DNA of 7,341 bases from Dehalococcoidales bacterium (GTDB lineage: Bacteria > Chloroflexota > Dehalococcoidia > Dehalococcoidales > RBG-16-60-22): contig JAUWGD010000083.1 of assembly GCA_030606585.1 (NCBI GenBank), positions 1-7,341 of the forward strand. Reading direction: 5' to 3'. Both the position numbers and the translations under genes were made by a program. The notes under the pieces were generated by a model. It was not told the origin of the DNA. It did not search any database and saw only the letters and a program-made list of their open reading frames with translations. This document shows positions 1 through 6,136 of the stretch, one piece after another (position 1 is the first letter of the stretch; each line of letters opens with the position of its first letter).

Positions 1-253
1 CGACGATAGTACCCCTAGGCCGGAACTCACGGGAGGCGAGCTTGTAGGGCTTCATGATACGGGTGACGCTCTCGACGCCGGGCAGCACGGCAAAGATATC
101 GGTGGGTATCTGGCCGGTATTGCTCCCCAGGAGAGCCACGACCGTTTTATCCGTGCCCAGGTTCAACTGAACGCCAAGCTCCAGCGATTTCGCTTTCTCT
201 ACGACGGCATCTACTTCCTGCTGGCTGGCACCCGTCCTCATTTCAACTATCAT
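1..253 (-). CDS. aroF: 3-deoxy-7-phosphoheptulonate (DAHP) synthase, N-terminal part (cut by window edge)
   Basis: About 84 codons are present, reading from ATG at 253 towards the window start; the rest lies outside. The translation begins MIVEMRTGASQQEVDAVVEK and ends with a segment around residues 67-84 containing VTRIMKPYKLASREFRP. This is the layout of DAHP synthases that carry an N-terminal ferredoxin-like (ACT-like) domain, as in Thermotoga, where the KPYKL.SREF stretch leads into the catalytic barrel. In that family the enzyme joins phosphoenolpyruvate and erythrose-4-phosphate in the first step of the shikimate pathway, and the N-terminal domain mediates feedback inhibition by an aromatic amino acid; that this copy is feedback-regulated is inference. 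The catalytic residues are outside the window. AAGGAG-type Shine-Dalgarno bases lie at 269-275, 15 bases before the ATG, which is longer than usual, but no other in-frame start is nearer. It has its own promoter at 313-341 and is probably not part of the mfd transcript. Confidence 0.9.
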   Translation of the reverse strand, partial: MIVEMRTGASQQEVDAVVEKAKSLELGVQLNLGTDKTVVALLGSNTGQIPTDIFAVLPGVESVTRIMKPYKLASREFRPRGTIV

Positions 254-312
254 GGTCTTTTACGCTCACTCCTTTACGGGTTAAACGACTCCCCGCTTCA
301 ATCTACATAATG

Positions 313-341
313 ATAATACTAGAGCCGTGGCGGGGCGTCAA
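313..341 (-). promoter_or_regulatory. sigma70-type promoter of aroF
   Basis: On the minus strand, TTGACG (336-341) is followed by exactly 17 bases and then TATTAT (313-318), close to the sigma70 consensus in both boxes and spacing. The predicted transcript start is near 306, giving a leader of about 52 bases before the aroF ATG at 253. I see no strong hairpin, leader peptide or T-box-like element in that leader. Read from sequence only; no start has been mapped. Confidence 0.65.
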
Positions 342-367
342 GAGAGGGGGAAGTTTTTGTATCTACC

Positions 368-384
368 TCACCCCTTCAGGGTGA
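368..384. repeat. short palindrome, first unit of the intergenic repeat cluster
   Basis: TCACCC (368-373) and GGGTGA (379-384) form 6-bp arms around a 5-base loop. The right arm is the start of GGGTGAACC (379-387), which recurs exactly at 392-400, 13 bases further on. It borders the larger G/C-run hairpins at 407-547 and probably belongs to the same element. No function can be assigned. Confidence 0.5.
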
Positions 385-406
385 ACCTTCTGGGTGAACC
401 CCTGTG

Positions 407-443
407 TCCCCCTCTCCTGACGAGGTTTCACAGGAGAGGGGGA
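407..443. repeat. perfect 13-bp inverted repeat in gene-free DNA
   Basis: TCCCCCTCTCCTG (407-419) is exactly complementary to CAGGAGAGGGGGA (431-443), separated by an 11-base loop. On the + strand the right arm is followed by TTTT (444-447), so it resembles a rightward intrinsic terminator, but no + strand gene ends here. For the leftward transcript of the membrane-protein gene there is no T-run after the hairpin. CCCTCTCC/GGAGAGGG palindromes of this kind are commonly dispersed between genes in bacterial genomes, so a REP- or MITE-like repeat is the most likely identity (inference). Confidence 0.7.
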
Positions 444-460
444 TTTTGCTTTAGAGTAAT

Positions 461-501
461 CCTCCCCCTCGGTCCCCCTCCTTTAGTTAAGGAGGGGGAG
501 G
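461..501. repeat. second G/C-run hairpin of the intergenic repeat cluster
   Basis: CCCCCTCCTT (474-483) pairs with AAGGAGGGGG (489-498) around the 5-base loop TAGTT. An alternative outer pairing exists between CCTCCCCC (461-468) and GGGGGAGG (494-501), so two mutually exclusive folds are possible. The sequence is a variant of the neighbouring palindrome at 407-443. No T-run follows on either strand, so a classical terminator is not supported, although a stable hairpin could still slow transcription or protect a 3' end. Confidence 0.7.
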
Positions 502-526
502 AAATAAGGAAAGAGGGGCTTATGTT

Positions 527-560
527 TCCCCCTTTGAAAAAGGGGGATTAAGGGGGATTT
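527..560. repeat. CCCCCTTT hairpin with a direct repeat of GGGGGATT
   Basis: TCCCCCTTT (527-535) and AAAGGGGGA (539-547) form 9-bp arms around GAA, and the right arm continues into a second GGGGGATT copy (542-549 and 552-559). Read on the minus strand this is AAATCCCCC-TTAAT-CCCCC followed by the hairpin. I recall very similar sequences scattered between genes of many unrelated bacteria, so a dispersed palindromic repeat is likely; the copy number in this genome cannot be seen from here. Confidence 0.7.
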
Positions 561-571
561 CCTTACGGCGA

Positions 572-594
572 GGGCGGGTTTGGGTGGGAAAGGG
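572..594 (+). other. G-quadruplex motif (five GGG tracts)
   Basis: Five GGG tracts on the + strand are separated by loops C, TTT, T and AAA. This meets the usual rule of four or more G3 tracts with loops of 1-7 bases, and two of the loops are single bases, which favours a stable parallel fold. It lies 32 bases beyond the stop of the leftward membrane-protein gene. The G-rich strand is the template for that gene's read-through RNA. The rest of 548-625 is purine-rich, and I see no gene or other element in it. Confidence 0.6.
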
Positions 595-625
595 ATGAGA
601 GAGAGAAAGGCAATAAAGCCATTTT

Positions 626-1279
626 TTAAGGCGTAATTTTTTCTATTTTACGCTTGTTAGGTACAATTGATCGCTTAATCAAATTTTCTTTAAAATTAGG
701 GTCATTATCTGCATTCTCTTTAATCTGTAACCATTCTTTCATATTTTCCTGCATGAATTTCCTTGTAGAGTAAAGATTGTAAGTTATTCTCACCACGAAA
801 TAAATCAATACTGCTGTGAATATCATTGTAACGATATAAAACCAATCAAGCTTAAAAAGATTACTTTTAAGAAACCATAGTGGACCAAAAATATTTACAC
901 TTACCAATATAACTGAAAGTAATCCTCCCCTTCTTCCATCGCGACCCCAATTTGATTCTTCTCCTATTGATTCCTTTTGCAAACGGCTTAATACATGCCA
1001 GTTATAATCTTGTTCCTTCACTTCATGAAAAAATACCAAATAACTACCCTGATTATAAATCCCTTGCAGCACATTTAGATATGAGTTAAATACAAAGACT
1101 ACTATACCAAGACCGACACAAATAAATAGGTACGGGTTTAGATCCGGTTCACCACTCTTTGTAGACAACCAAGAGAGAAGTGCTCCAGTGGAAGCGACCG
1201 CGAAAAACGCAAGTTCAATAGTCCATCTAAATCTCTGCAACATTTCACTTCTAATGGTCTTATATTCTTCTATTTTCAT
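626..1279 (-). CDS. unrecognised membrane protein with four predicted transmembrane segments
   Basis: I do not recognise a named family. The 217-residue protein begins MKIEEYKTIRSEMLQRFRW, a charged amphipathic stretch, followed by two hydrophobic hairpins. The first is at about residues 20-39 and 50-69, the second at about 119-138 and 146-166. A soluble loop of about 50 residues lies between them, and the C-terminal tail of about 50 residues is highly charged. The layout (E.K..R.E N-terminus, then paired helices) recalls small membrane proteins of unknown function found sporadically in bacteria; this is only a resemblance. The chosen ATG at 1279 has GAGGTGA at 1285-1291, 5 bases upstream. 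An ATG seven codons earlier (1300) is possible, with TAAGGTGG overlapping the mfd stop. The gene follows mfd by 9-30 bases, so it is probably cotranscribed. It is much more AT-rich than mfd (17 G/C of 60 in 781-840, against 37 of 60 in 2041-2100), suggesting later acquisition. Confidence 0.75.
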   Translation of the reverse strand: MKIEEYKTIRSEMLQRFRWTIELAFFAVASTGALLSWLSTKSGEPDLNPYLFICVGLGIVVFVFNSYLNVLQGIYNQGSYLVFFHEVKEQDYNWHVLSRLQKESIGEESNWGRDGRRGGLLSVILVSVNIFGPLWFLKSNLFKLDWFYIVTMIFTAVLIYFVVRITYNLYSTRKFMQENMKEWLQIKENADNDPNFKENLIKRSIVPNKRKIEKITP

Positions 1280-1284
1280 ACTAA

Positions 1285-1291
1285 TCACCTC
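1285..1291 (-). promoter_or_regulatory. ribosome binding site that favours the inner start of the membrane-protein gene
   Basis: The minus strand reads GAGGTGA here, seven consecutive matches to the Shine-Dalgarno consensus, five bases before ATG 1279. The competing ATG at 1300 has a less complete site, TAAGGTGG, only four bases upstream and sharing the mfd stop codon TAA. Both could work, the outer one by coupling to mfd translation; the inner one is the better match. Confidence 0.55.
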
Positions 1292-1309
1292 TGTTATCAT
1301 TCTACCACC

Positions 1310-4300
1310 TTATGTCAACAGCCCCCTTATCACCCCCTCCAGTACCCCCTTCCACTTTCCTCTTAACTTTTTATAATTTATCCTTATCTGCGTATGGCCT
1401 ATTGTTACGCCGTCGGTGAGGGTCTGCACGAATTTCTGGGCGTCAAAGGGTAAGCCCTGGAAGCGGCGCAAAATAATCTGGCCTTCCTCGGTGGAGATGG
1501 ACTCGATGCCCGCCTTGGCCGCCAGGGCTTTAATCCTCACGGCGTAGAACAGATTGGCCACCTCTGGCGGCGGCTTGCCGAAGCGGTCGGTGTACTCCTT
1601 CAAAACATCGTCCAGCTTCTCCGCGGCGTCCGCTTCCGCCAGCTTCTTATAAAGCTCAAGTCGCGTCTCGACGTCGGTGACGTAGTCCTCGGGGATAAAG
1701 GCGTCGAGGGGTAAATCGACCGTGGGGGCGGGGAGTCTGGGCGGCGGCTTGGGCTTACCTTCCCTTAACGCTTTCTGCTCCTCGACCGCCTCCGCCAGTA
1801 AACGTGTATACAGGCTGAAACCGATGGCGGTGATGTGGCCGCTCTGCCTCGGCCCCAGCAGCGTGCCCGCGCCCCTGATTTCCAGGTCCTTCATGGCGAT
1901 GCCGAATCCCGCGCCGAGCTCGGTCGCCTCGTAAATCGTCCTTAAACGCTGGTGCGCCACGGGGGTCAGTCGCTGGCCGCCGTCGTAGAGAAAATAGGCG
2001 TAAGCGAGGTTGGCGCCGCGTCCCACCCTGCCCCGCAGCTGGTAAAGCTGCGTCAGCCCGAACCTGTCCGCCCGGTTGACAATCAGGGTGTTGGCGTTGG
2101 GCAGGTCCAGTCCCGACTCGATAATCGTGGTGCAGACTAAAATATCCACCTTGCCGCGGGTGAAATCGTTCATCACCTTTTCGAGCTGCTCTTCCGGCAT
2201 CTGCCCGTGAGCGACGGCGACCTCCGCCTCCGGCACCAGCTCCTGCAAGCGGGCGGCAATCATGGCGATGCTCTGCACCCGGTTGTGCACGAAAAACACC
2301 TGGCCGTTGCGCTCGATTTCTCTTAAGATAGCCTCCCTCACCAGGTGGTCGTTATACTCGGCGACGTACGTCTTCACCGGCAGGCGTTCCTCCGGCGGCG
2401 TCTCCATGGTACTCATATCGCGTACTCCCACCAGCGACATGTGCAGGGTGCGGGGAATCGGGGTAGCGCTCAGGGTCAGCACGTCGACTTCCTGGCGCAT
2501 CTTTTTCAGGTACTCCTTGTGGTTTACGCCGAACCGCTGCTCCTCGTCGATAATGAGTAACCCAAGGTTTTTAAAAGCCACGTCCTTCTGTATAAGCCGG
2601 TGGGTGCCGATACAGATATCGACCGAGCCGTTAGCCACGCCGTCAACGATTTCACGCTGCTCTAAAGGAGAGCGGAATCGACTCAACACCTCGACCCTCA
2701 CCGGGAAGGCATCCAGTCGCTCGGAGAAAGTGTCGAAATGCTGCTGCGCCAGCACGGTGGTGGGCACCAGCACAGCCACCTGCCGGCCGTCCATCATCGC
2801 CTTGAAAGCCGCCCGTATGGCTATTTCGGTCTTGCCGTAGCCCACGTCCCCGCAGACAAGCCGGTCCATGGGGCGAGGCTTTTCCATGTCCCCCTTCACC
2901 TCCTGCAAAGCCTCGAGCTGGTCGTGCGTCTCCACGTAAGGAAAAGCCGACTCCAGTTCCTGCTGCCAGAGCGAATCGCGGGAGAAGGCGAAACCGGGCA
3001 CGACCTCCCGCGAAGCGTAAAGGGCAAGAAGCTCCTGTTCTAATAGTTCCGCCGCTTCTTTAGCCCGCTGCTTGGTCCTCATCCACTCCTGCGTGCCGAG
3101 TCGACTCAGCACCGGCGGCCGGTCACCCGCTCCTATATAGCGGCTGACCCGGTCTATCTGGTCGGTGGGGACATAGAGCGTATCGCCCGCCGCGTACTGT
3201 AAGACGAGATATTCTTTTTCGACTCCGGCGGTCTTGAGGGTGGTTACGCCGGTGAACTTACCGATACCGTGCTCGACGTGGACGACATAGTCGTTGGGGA
3301 TTATGTCAACCATGAGCTTGTGGCGGGGGGTGGGACGCCTTTTGACTAGCCGGCGCTGCTTGACGAAGCCGAAAATTTCGGCGTCGGTAAAGAGATACGT
3401 CTCGCCACCCATGACCCAGCCCTCCGGTAAAGACCCCTGCACCAGCACCAGCGCGCCGGGGCCGGGCACTTCGGTAACCTCCTCGACGGGCGCGGCGATG
3501 ATATCCTCTTCAGCGAGCAGTTCCGAGAGCCGGCTTGCCTGGTGACTGACGATGATAATGCGCTTTCGCTGACCTGTAAGCCCGGCGACTTTTTTCAGGA
3601 ATACCGGCAGCTTTCCGGCATAGCCGGGAGTGGAAATGAAGTCCAGCCTCTCCTCGACGCCCCAGGCCGCCAGGTTCAGCTTCTGCCTGTCATTAATCAC
3701 GGGCTCCAGTTCTTCCCAGACGAAGTAAGACCTGGGGAAATTGCCGGGCAGTTCTCCCCTTTCCAGCTTTTCCGAGCGCAATTGCCCGGCTTCGGCGTCA
3801 AGGTCGGCCGCCGCCTGTTCGATATTGGATGGCTCATCGAGCACCAGCAGAGTGTCAGCAGGCAGGTAGTCCAGCAGGCTGCCGCTGTTGAACAGCGGGA
3901 CGTAAAACTGCGCCTCGCGCGTAAGCTGCCCGCCGAGCATCATGACCACATCACGCTGGAACTGCTGCTTGACCTCGGCGGTGCAGCCGGAAAGGTCGAG
4001 CCCTTTTAAAATATCCTCTAAAGACCGTTTATCCATCTGCCGGGGGGCCAGCAGTTCTGATGCCAGGCCGACGCCTACCGACGGCACTACCTCGATAGAC
4101 CGCTGCGTGGCGGGGTCGAAGCTCCGAATACTATCGATAGTATCCCCGAAAAACTCCAGCCGTACCGGCATTTCGCTGGTCGGGGGGTAAATATCGATAA
4201 TGCCGCCACGATGGCTCACGGCACCCGGCACCTCTACCACATTTTCCATCTGGTAACCCATAGCTTCCAGCCGACCCAGCAGGTCGAACGGGGGTATCTC

Positions 4301-4762
4301 CATTCCCAGCTTTACGGTAGAGCCGGCGGAAATGAAGTCTCCGTGCGGCGTCGTTTTGGACATGAGCGCCGCCGCCGAGGCTACTACAAGAGGCCAGTTA
4401 ACATCATTTTCGCTGTTTTCACCGCCAGTCAGCGCCGAGAGCACCTGAATACGTTCCATCTCGGTACTCGTGTCCGGGGCCAGTCGTTCGTAGGGTAAAA
4501 CATCGGGTTCAGGGAAGAGCTTAACCTGACCGGAACGGCACCAGCTTGAAAGCTGTTCGTGGAGCTTCTTGGCATTCTCCGGCTGTGCGGTGACCACGAC
4601 AATCGGCAACTTTAAATTCTCGTACAGAGCAGCTATCAGATAAGGCTTGGCGGCATCCAGCGCCACTACTGTGGTATCGTTGCTCTTTTTCAGTTCTTCA
4701 AGAAGCAGGCGATAGGCGGGCTTAGACTCGATAAGTTTTAATAACCGACTTATTTCCGGCAA
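1310..4762 (-). CDS. mfd: transcription-repair coupling factor Mfd (TRCF)
   Basis: Mfd recognises RNA polymerase stalled at a DNA lesion, pushes it off using ATP, and recruits UvrA to begin nucleotide excision repair. All expected parts are present; residues are numbered for the 1150-residue product. A UvrB-like N-terminal module without a working Walker A spans about 1-330, with HRGGIIDIYP and EFFGDTIDSIRSF at about 184-215. The CarD-like polymerase-interaction domain is at about 485-550 (VVHVEHGIGKF at 493). The RecG-like translocase follows, with Walker A GDVGYGKTE (638-646), DEEQ (739-742), SATPIPRT (765-772) and QLRGRVGR (908-915). The C-terminal TRCF domain is at about 1015-1110. Length and motifs are normal and the gene looks intact. 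The start is uncertain. The longest frame begins at TTG 4816 but has no ribosome site and encodes an atypical 18-residue extension. TTG 4762 gives MPEISRLLKLIESKPAYRLL, the family's usual N-terminus, with GGGGG six bases upstream. Confidence 0.97.
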   Translation of the reverse strand: MPEISRLLKLIESKPAYRLLLEELKKSNDTTVVALDAAKPYLIAALYENLKLPIVVVTAQPENAKKLHEQLSSWCRSGQVKLFPEPDVLPYERLAPDTSTEMERIQVLSALTGGENSENDVNWPLVVASAAALMSKTTPHGDFISAGSTVKLGMEIPPFDLLGRLEAMGYQMENVVEVPGAVSHRGGIIDIYPPTSEMPVRLEFFGDTIDSIRSFDPATQRSIEVVPSVGVGLASELLAPRQMDKRSLEDILKGLDLSGCTAEVKQQFQRDVVMMLGGQLTREAQFYVPLFNSGSLLDYLPADTLLVLDEPSNIEQAAADLDAEAGQLRSEKLERGELPGNFPRSYFVWEELEPVINDRQKLNLAAWGVEERLDFISTPGYAGKLPVFLKKVAGLTGQRKRIIIVSHQASRLSELLAEEDIIAAPVEEVTEVPGPGALVLVQGSLPEGWVMGGETYLFTDAEIFGFVKQRRLVKRRPTPRHKLMVDIIPNDYVVHVEHGIGKFTGVTTLKTAGVEKEYLVLQYAAGDTLYVPTDQIDRVSRYIGAGDRPPVLSRLGTQEWMRTKQRAKEAAELLEQELLALYASREVVPGFAFSRDSLWQQELESAFPYVETHDQLEALQEVKGDMEKPRPMDRLVCGDVGYGKTEIAIRAAFKAMMDGRQVAVLVPTTVLAQQHFDTFSERLDAFPVRVEVLSRFRSPLEQREIVDGVANGSVDICIGTHRLIQKDVAFKNLGLLIIDEEQRFGVNHKEYLKKMRQEVDVLTLSATPIPRTLHMSLVGVRDMSTMETPPEERLPVKTYVAEYNDHLVREAILREIERNGQVFFVHNRVQSIAMIAARLQELVPEAEVAVAHGQMPEEQLEKVMNDFTRGKVDILVCTTIIESGLDLPNANTLIVNRADRFGLTQLYQLRGRVGRGANLAYAYFLYDGGQRLTPVAHQRLRTIYEATELGAGFGIAMKDLEIRGAGTLLGPRQSGHITAIGFSLYTRLLAEAVEEQKALREGKPKPPPRLPAPTVDLPLDAFIPEDYVTDVETRLELYKKLAEADAAEKLDDVLKEYTDRFGKPPPEVANLFYAVRIKALAAKAGIESISTEEGQIILRRFQGLPFDAQKFVQTLTDGVTIGHTQIRINYKKLRGKWKGVLEGVIRGLLT

Positions 4763-4768
4763 TATATA

Positions 4769-4783
4769 CCCCCAAATACCTCT
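4769..4783 (-). promoter_or_regulatory. probable ribosome binding region for the TTG start of mfd
   Basis: Read on the minus strand, AGAGGT (4778-4783) and GGGGG (4769-4773) precede TTG 4762, the latter with a 6-base gap. GGGGG pairs with the anti-Shine-Dalgarno only through a G-U wobble, so the site is moderate. The outer candidate TTG 4816 has only AT-rich sequence before it, which is why the inner start is preferred. Confidence 0.4.
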
Positions 4784-4809
4784 AGGGCTCGTCGTCTTCG
4801 ACCAGCCCT
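4784..4809 (-). promoter_or_regulatory. strong hairpin just upstream of the mfd start
   Basis: On the minus strand, AGGGCT and AGCCCT close a stem that continues, after one G-G mismatch, with GTCG pairing CGAC around a 4-base AAGA loop. This gives 10 pairs in 26 bases. It ends just before the AGAGGT/GGGGG ribosome-binding region. No U-run follows, so it is not a classical terminator; it could limit ribosome access or stabilise the mRNA. If translation instead started at 4816, these bases would encode part of an N-terminal extension. Confidence 0.5.
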
Positions 4810-4839
4810 CAAACAAATTTCATTTAAATATCGGCAACT

Positions 4840-4854
4840 CAACCAGCGTGGTTG
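4840..4854. repeat. 6-bp palindrome between the radical SAM gene and mfd
   Basis: CAACCA and TGGTTG (minus-strand reading) flank a 3-base CGC centre. It is a possible operator or small RNA hairpin upstream of mfd. No T-run follows on either side, so a terminator for the radical SAM gene is not supported, and I found no convincing mfd promoter with both boxes in 4763-4939. Confidence 0.3.
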
Positions 4855-4939
4855 TCTAACAAGTAAAATACGCCTGGTGGATGCAATAACATAAAGCCCG
4901 GTAAATGATATATATACTTAAACAGAGAATTCGCTGCTC

Positions 4940-6031
4940 TTACCCGATACTACCAAGCTGCTTCTCTTTCTCTTTAACGAGCTCAGGTACAAGCCAGCAC
5001 CCGGAGTCAGCAGCCATCATGTCACCAGTCTCCTCGTAGGCTCTACCCCGACAACCAGAACAGGTAACCCTATATGAGCAGCTCCCGCATTCTCCCTTCA
5101 ATAAATCCCTTTGCCTTAGTTCAGCCAGTACAGCAGAATTTTCCCAAATAGATGACAGGCTCTGTTCCCTAACATTACCCAGCTTTATCTGGAGCAACAT
5201 GCATGGATTCACATCTCCATTGGACTGAATCATCACATAGCCCATCGGCATGCCGGCAGCACAACCTCTGTCATAATAAGGAACCCGGCGTAGCATGTCT
5301 GCCGAGAAATGTCTGGGCTGTATCTGCTTTCGCTTTAATGTTAGAGGATACATGGGGCAACCGGGCACCCTGATAATGATGGGGCAATCCTCCTGAGATT
5401 GTGCCAGCCACTCCATAGCCCACTTCCTCTCGTCTTTGCTCAAGAGCTGAGACTCACACTCCTCTTTAGCCCTGCCCGCCGCCACCAGGTCAAAGAACTC
5501 AGCAGCTTCAGCGCCACTGTCAACCGCCAGACGTAACATAGCCTCCAGTTGCGACAGGGTTTCCTTCCTGATGACCATATTAAACTGGAAAGGCAGGCCA
5601 GTGTTCCGGCACGACTCTATACCTTTGAAGGTCTGCTCAAAGGCCCCGTCTATACCCCTGAGGGAGTCATGGGTTTTGGCATCAGCCCCATCAACAGATA
5701 TAGCAACTGACATGACGCCCGCATCCCGAAGCTTTCGCGCCATTGCTTCATCAATAAGAGTGCCATTGCTGCCGATAGTGGTTCTTATGCTCTTTGATGA
5801 AGCATACTTAATAATATCTATCAAGTCTCCACGGCATAACGGTTCGCCACCATCAATAATCAGCAGTCCAATCCCCCATTTTGACAAATCATCTATCAGA
5901 CGAAGTGCCTCCTCGGTAGTCATCTCATCAGGAGACGCCTTGTCTGTCGAGTTACTATAGCAATGCTTACATTCAAGGTTACACTTTGTGGTGATACTGT
6001 AGGAAACCATGAACGGCGGTAATACCTGCAT
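4940..6031 (-). CDS. radical SAM/SPASM enzyme, AhbD/NirJ-like
   Basis: This 363-residue protein has the radical SAM cluster motif CNLECKHC at residues 17-24 (CxxxCxxC) and GGEP at 61-64, which binds S-adenosylmethionine in the family. The C-terminal third is a SPASM domain for auxiliary iron-sulfur clusters, with cysteines at about 257, 277, 315, 318, 324, 327 and 345, including CGSCSYRVTCSGCRGRAY. That C-terminal pattern, the RAYEETGD stretch after it and the very early CxxxCxxC resemble AhbC/AhbD/NirJ, which modify tetrapyrrole side chains, but the same architecture also serves peptide modification (PqqE-like). The substrate is therefore unknown. No heme-pathway gene or precursor peptide is visible nearby. 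The ATG at 6031 is chosen because GGAGG lies four bases upstream (6036-6040); a longer frame from TTG 6076 would begin almost at the predicted transcript start. It is a likely cytoplasmic, oxygen-sensitive enzyme expressed from its own promoter. Confidence 0.88.
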   Translation of the reverse strand: MQVLPPFMVSYSITTKCNLECKHCYSNSTDKASPDEMTTEEALRLIDDLSKWGIGLLIIDGGEPLCRGDLIDIIKYASSKSIRTTIGSNGTLIDEAMARKLRDAGVMSVAISVDGADAKTHDSLRGIDGAFEQTFKGIESCRNTGLPFQFNMVIRKETLSQLEAMLRLAVDSGAEAAEFFDLVAAGRAKEECESQLLSKDERKWAMEWLAQSQEDCPIIIRVPGCPMYPLTLKRKQIQPRHFSADMLRRVPYYDRGCAAGMPMGYVMIQSNGDVNPCMLLQIKLGNVREQSLSSIWENSAVLAELRQRDLLKGECGSCSYRVTCSGCRGRAYEETGDMMAADSGCWLVPELVKEKEKQLGSIG

Positions 6032-6084
6032 AAAACCTCCACACCTATAGTCTGACCATGTTGGAACAGCCCGCAACTGATGGC

Positions 6085-6113
6085 ATTATACGCTCACCAC
6101 ACAGATAATACAA
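6085..6113 (-). promoter_or_regulatory. sigma70-type promoter of the radical SAM gene
   Basis: On the minus strand, TTGTAT (6108-6113) is followed by 17 bases and a perfect TATAAT (6085-6090). The predicted start near 6078 gives a leader of about 47 bases before ATG 6031. The -35 box begins only 23 bases after the MFS stop, and no terminator hairpin separates the two, so read-through from the MFS gene could add to expression. Confidence 0.65.
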
Positions 6114-6136
6114 CTTACTGGACTGTCTATTTAGAA

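Noticed and set aside
407..447. Intrinsic terminator on the + strand (hairpin followed by TTTT)
   Set aside because: No + strand gene ends here and the T-run is short; the hairpin is better explained as one copy of a repeat family.
327..551. Open frame of 74 codons on the + strand in the intergenic repeat cluster
   Set aside because: It starts at a GTG inside the aroF promoter spacer, has no ribosome site, and its residues simply translate the C/G-run palindromes.
1290..1319. TTGACA at the mfd stop as a -35 box for the membrane-protein gene
   Set aside because: The best -10 at proper spacing is TAACAG, only three matches, and it overlaps the start-codon region, leaving no leader with the ribosome site.
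2262..2840. 192-codon open frame on the + strand opposite mfd
   Set aside because: It is antisense to the conserved helicase core of Mfd and has no family features; long antisense frames are expected in GC-rich genes. The same applies to + strand frames at 3542-4009 and elsewhere over mfd.
4839..4892. 17-codon frame (MLLHPPGVFYLLDNHAG) upstream of mfd, a possible leader or precursor peptide
   Set aside because: It has no Shine-Dalgarno sequence and no clear promoter; frames of this length are common by chance. It lacks cysteines or other signs of a radical SAM peptide substrate.
5571..5960. 129-codon open frame on the + strand opposite the radical SAM gene
   Set aside because: It lies fully antisense to conserved radical SAM sequence and shows no domain or ribosome site.
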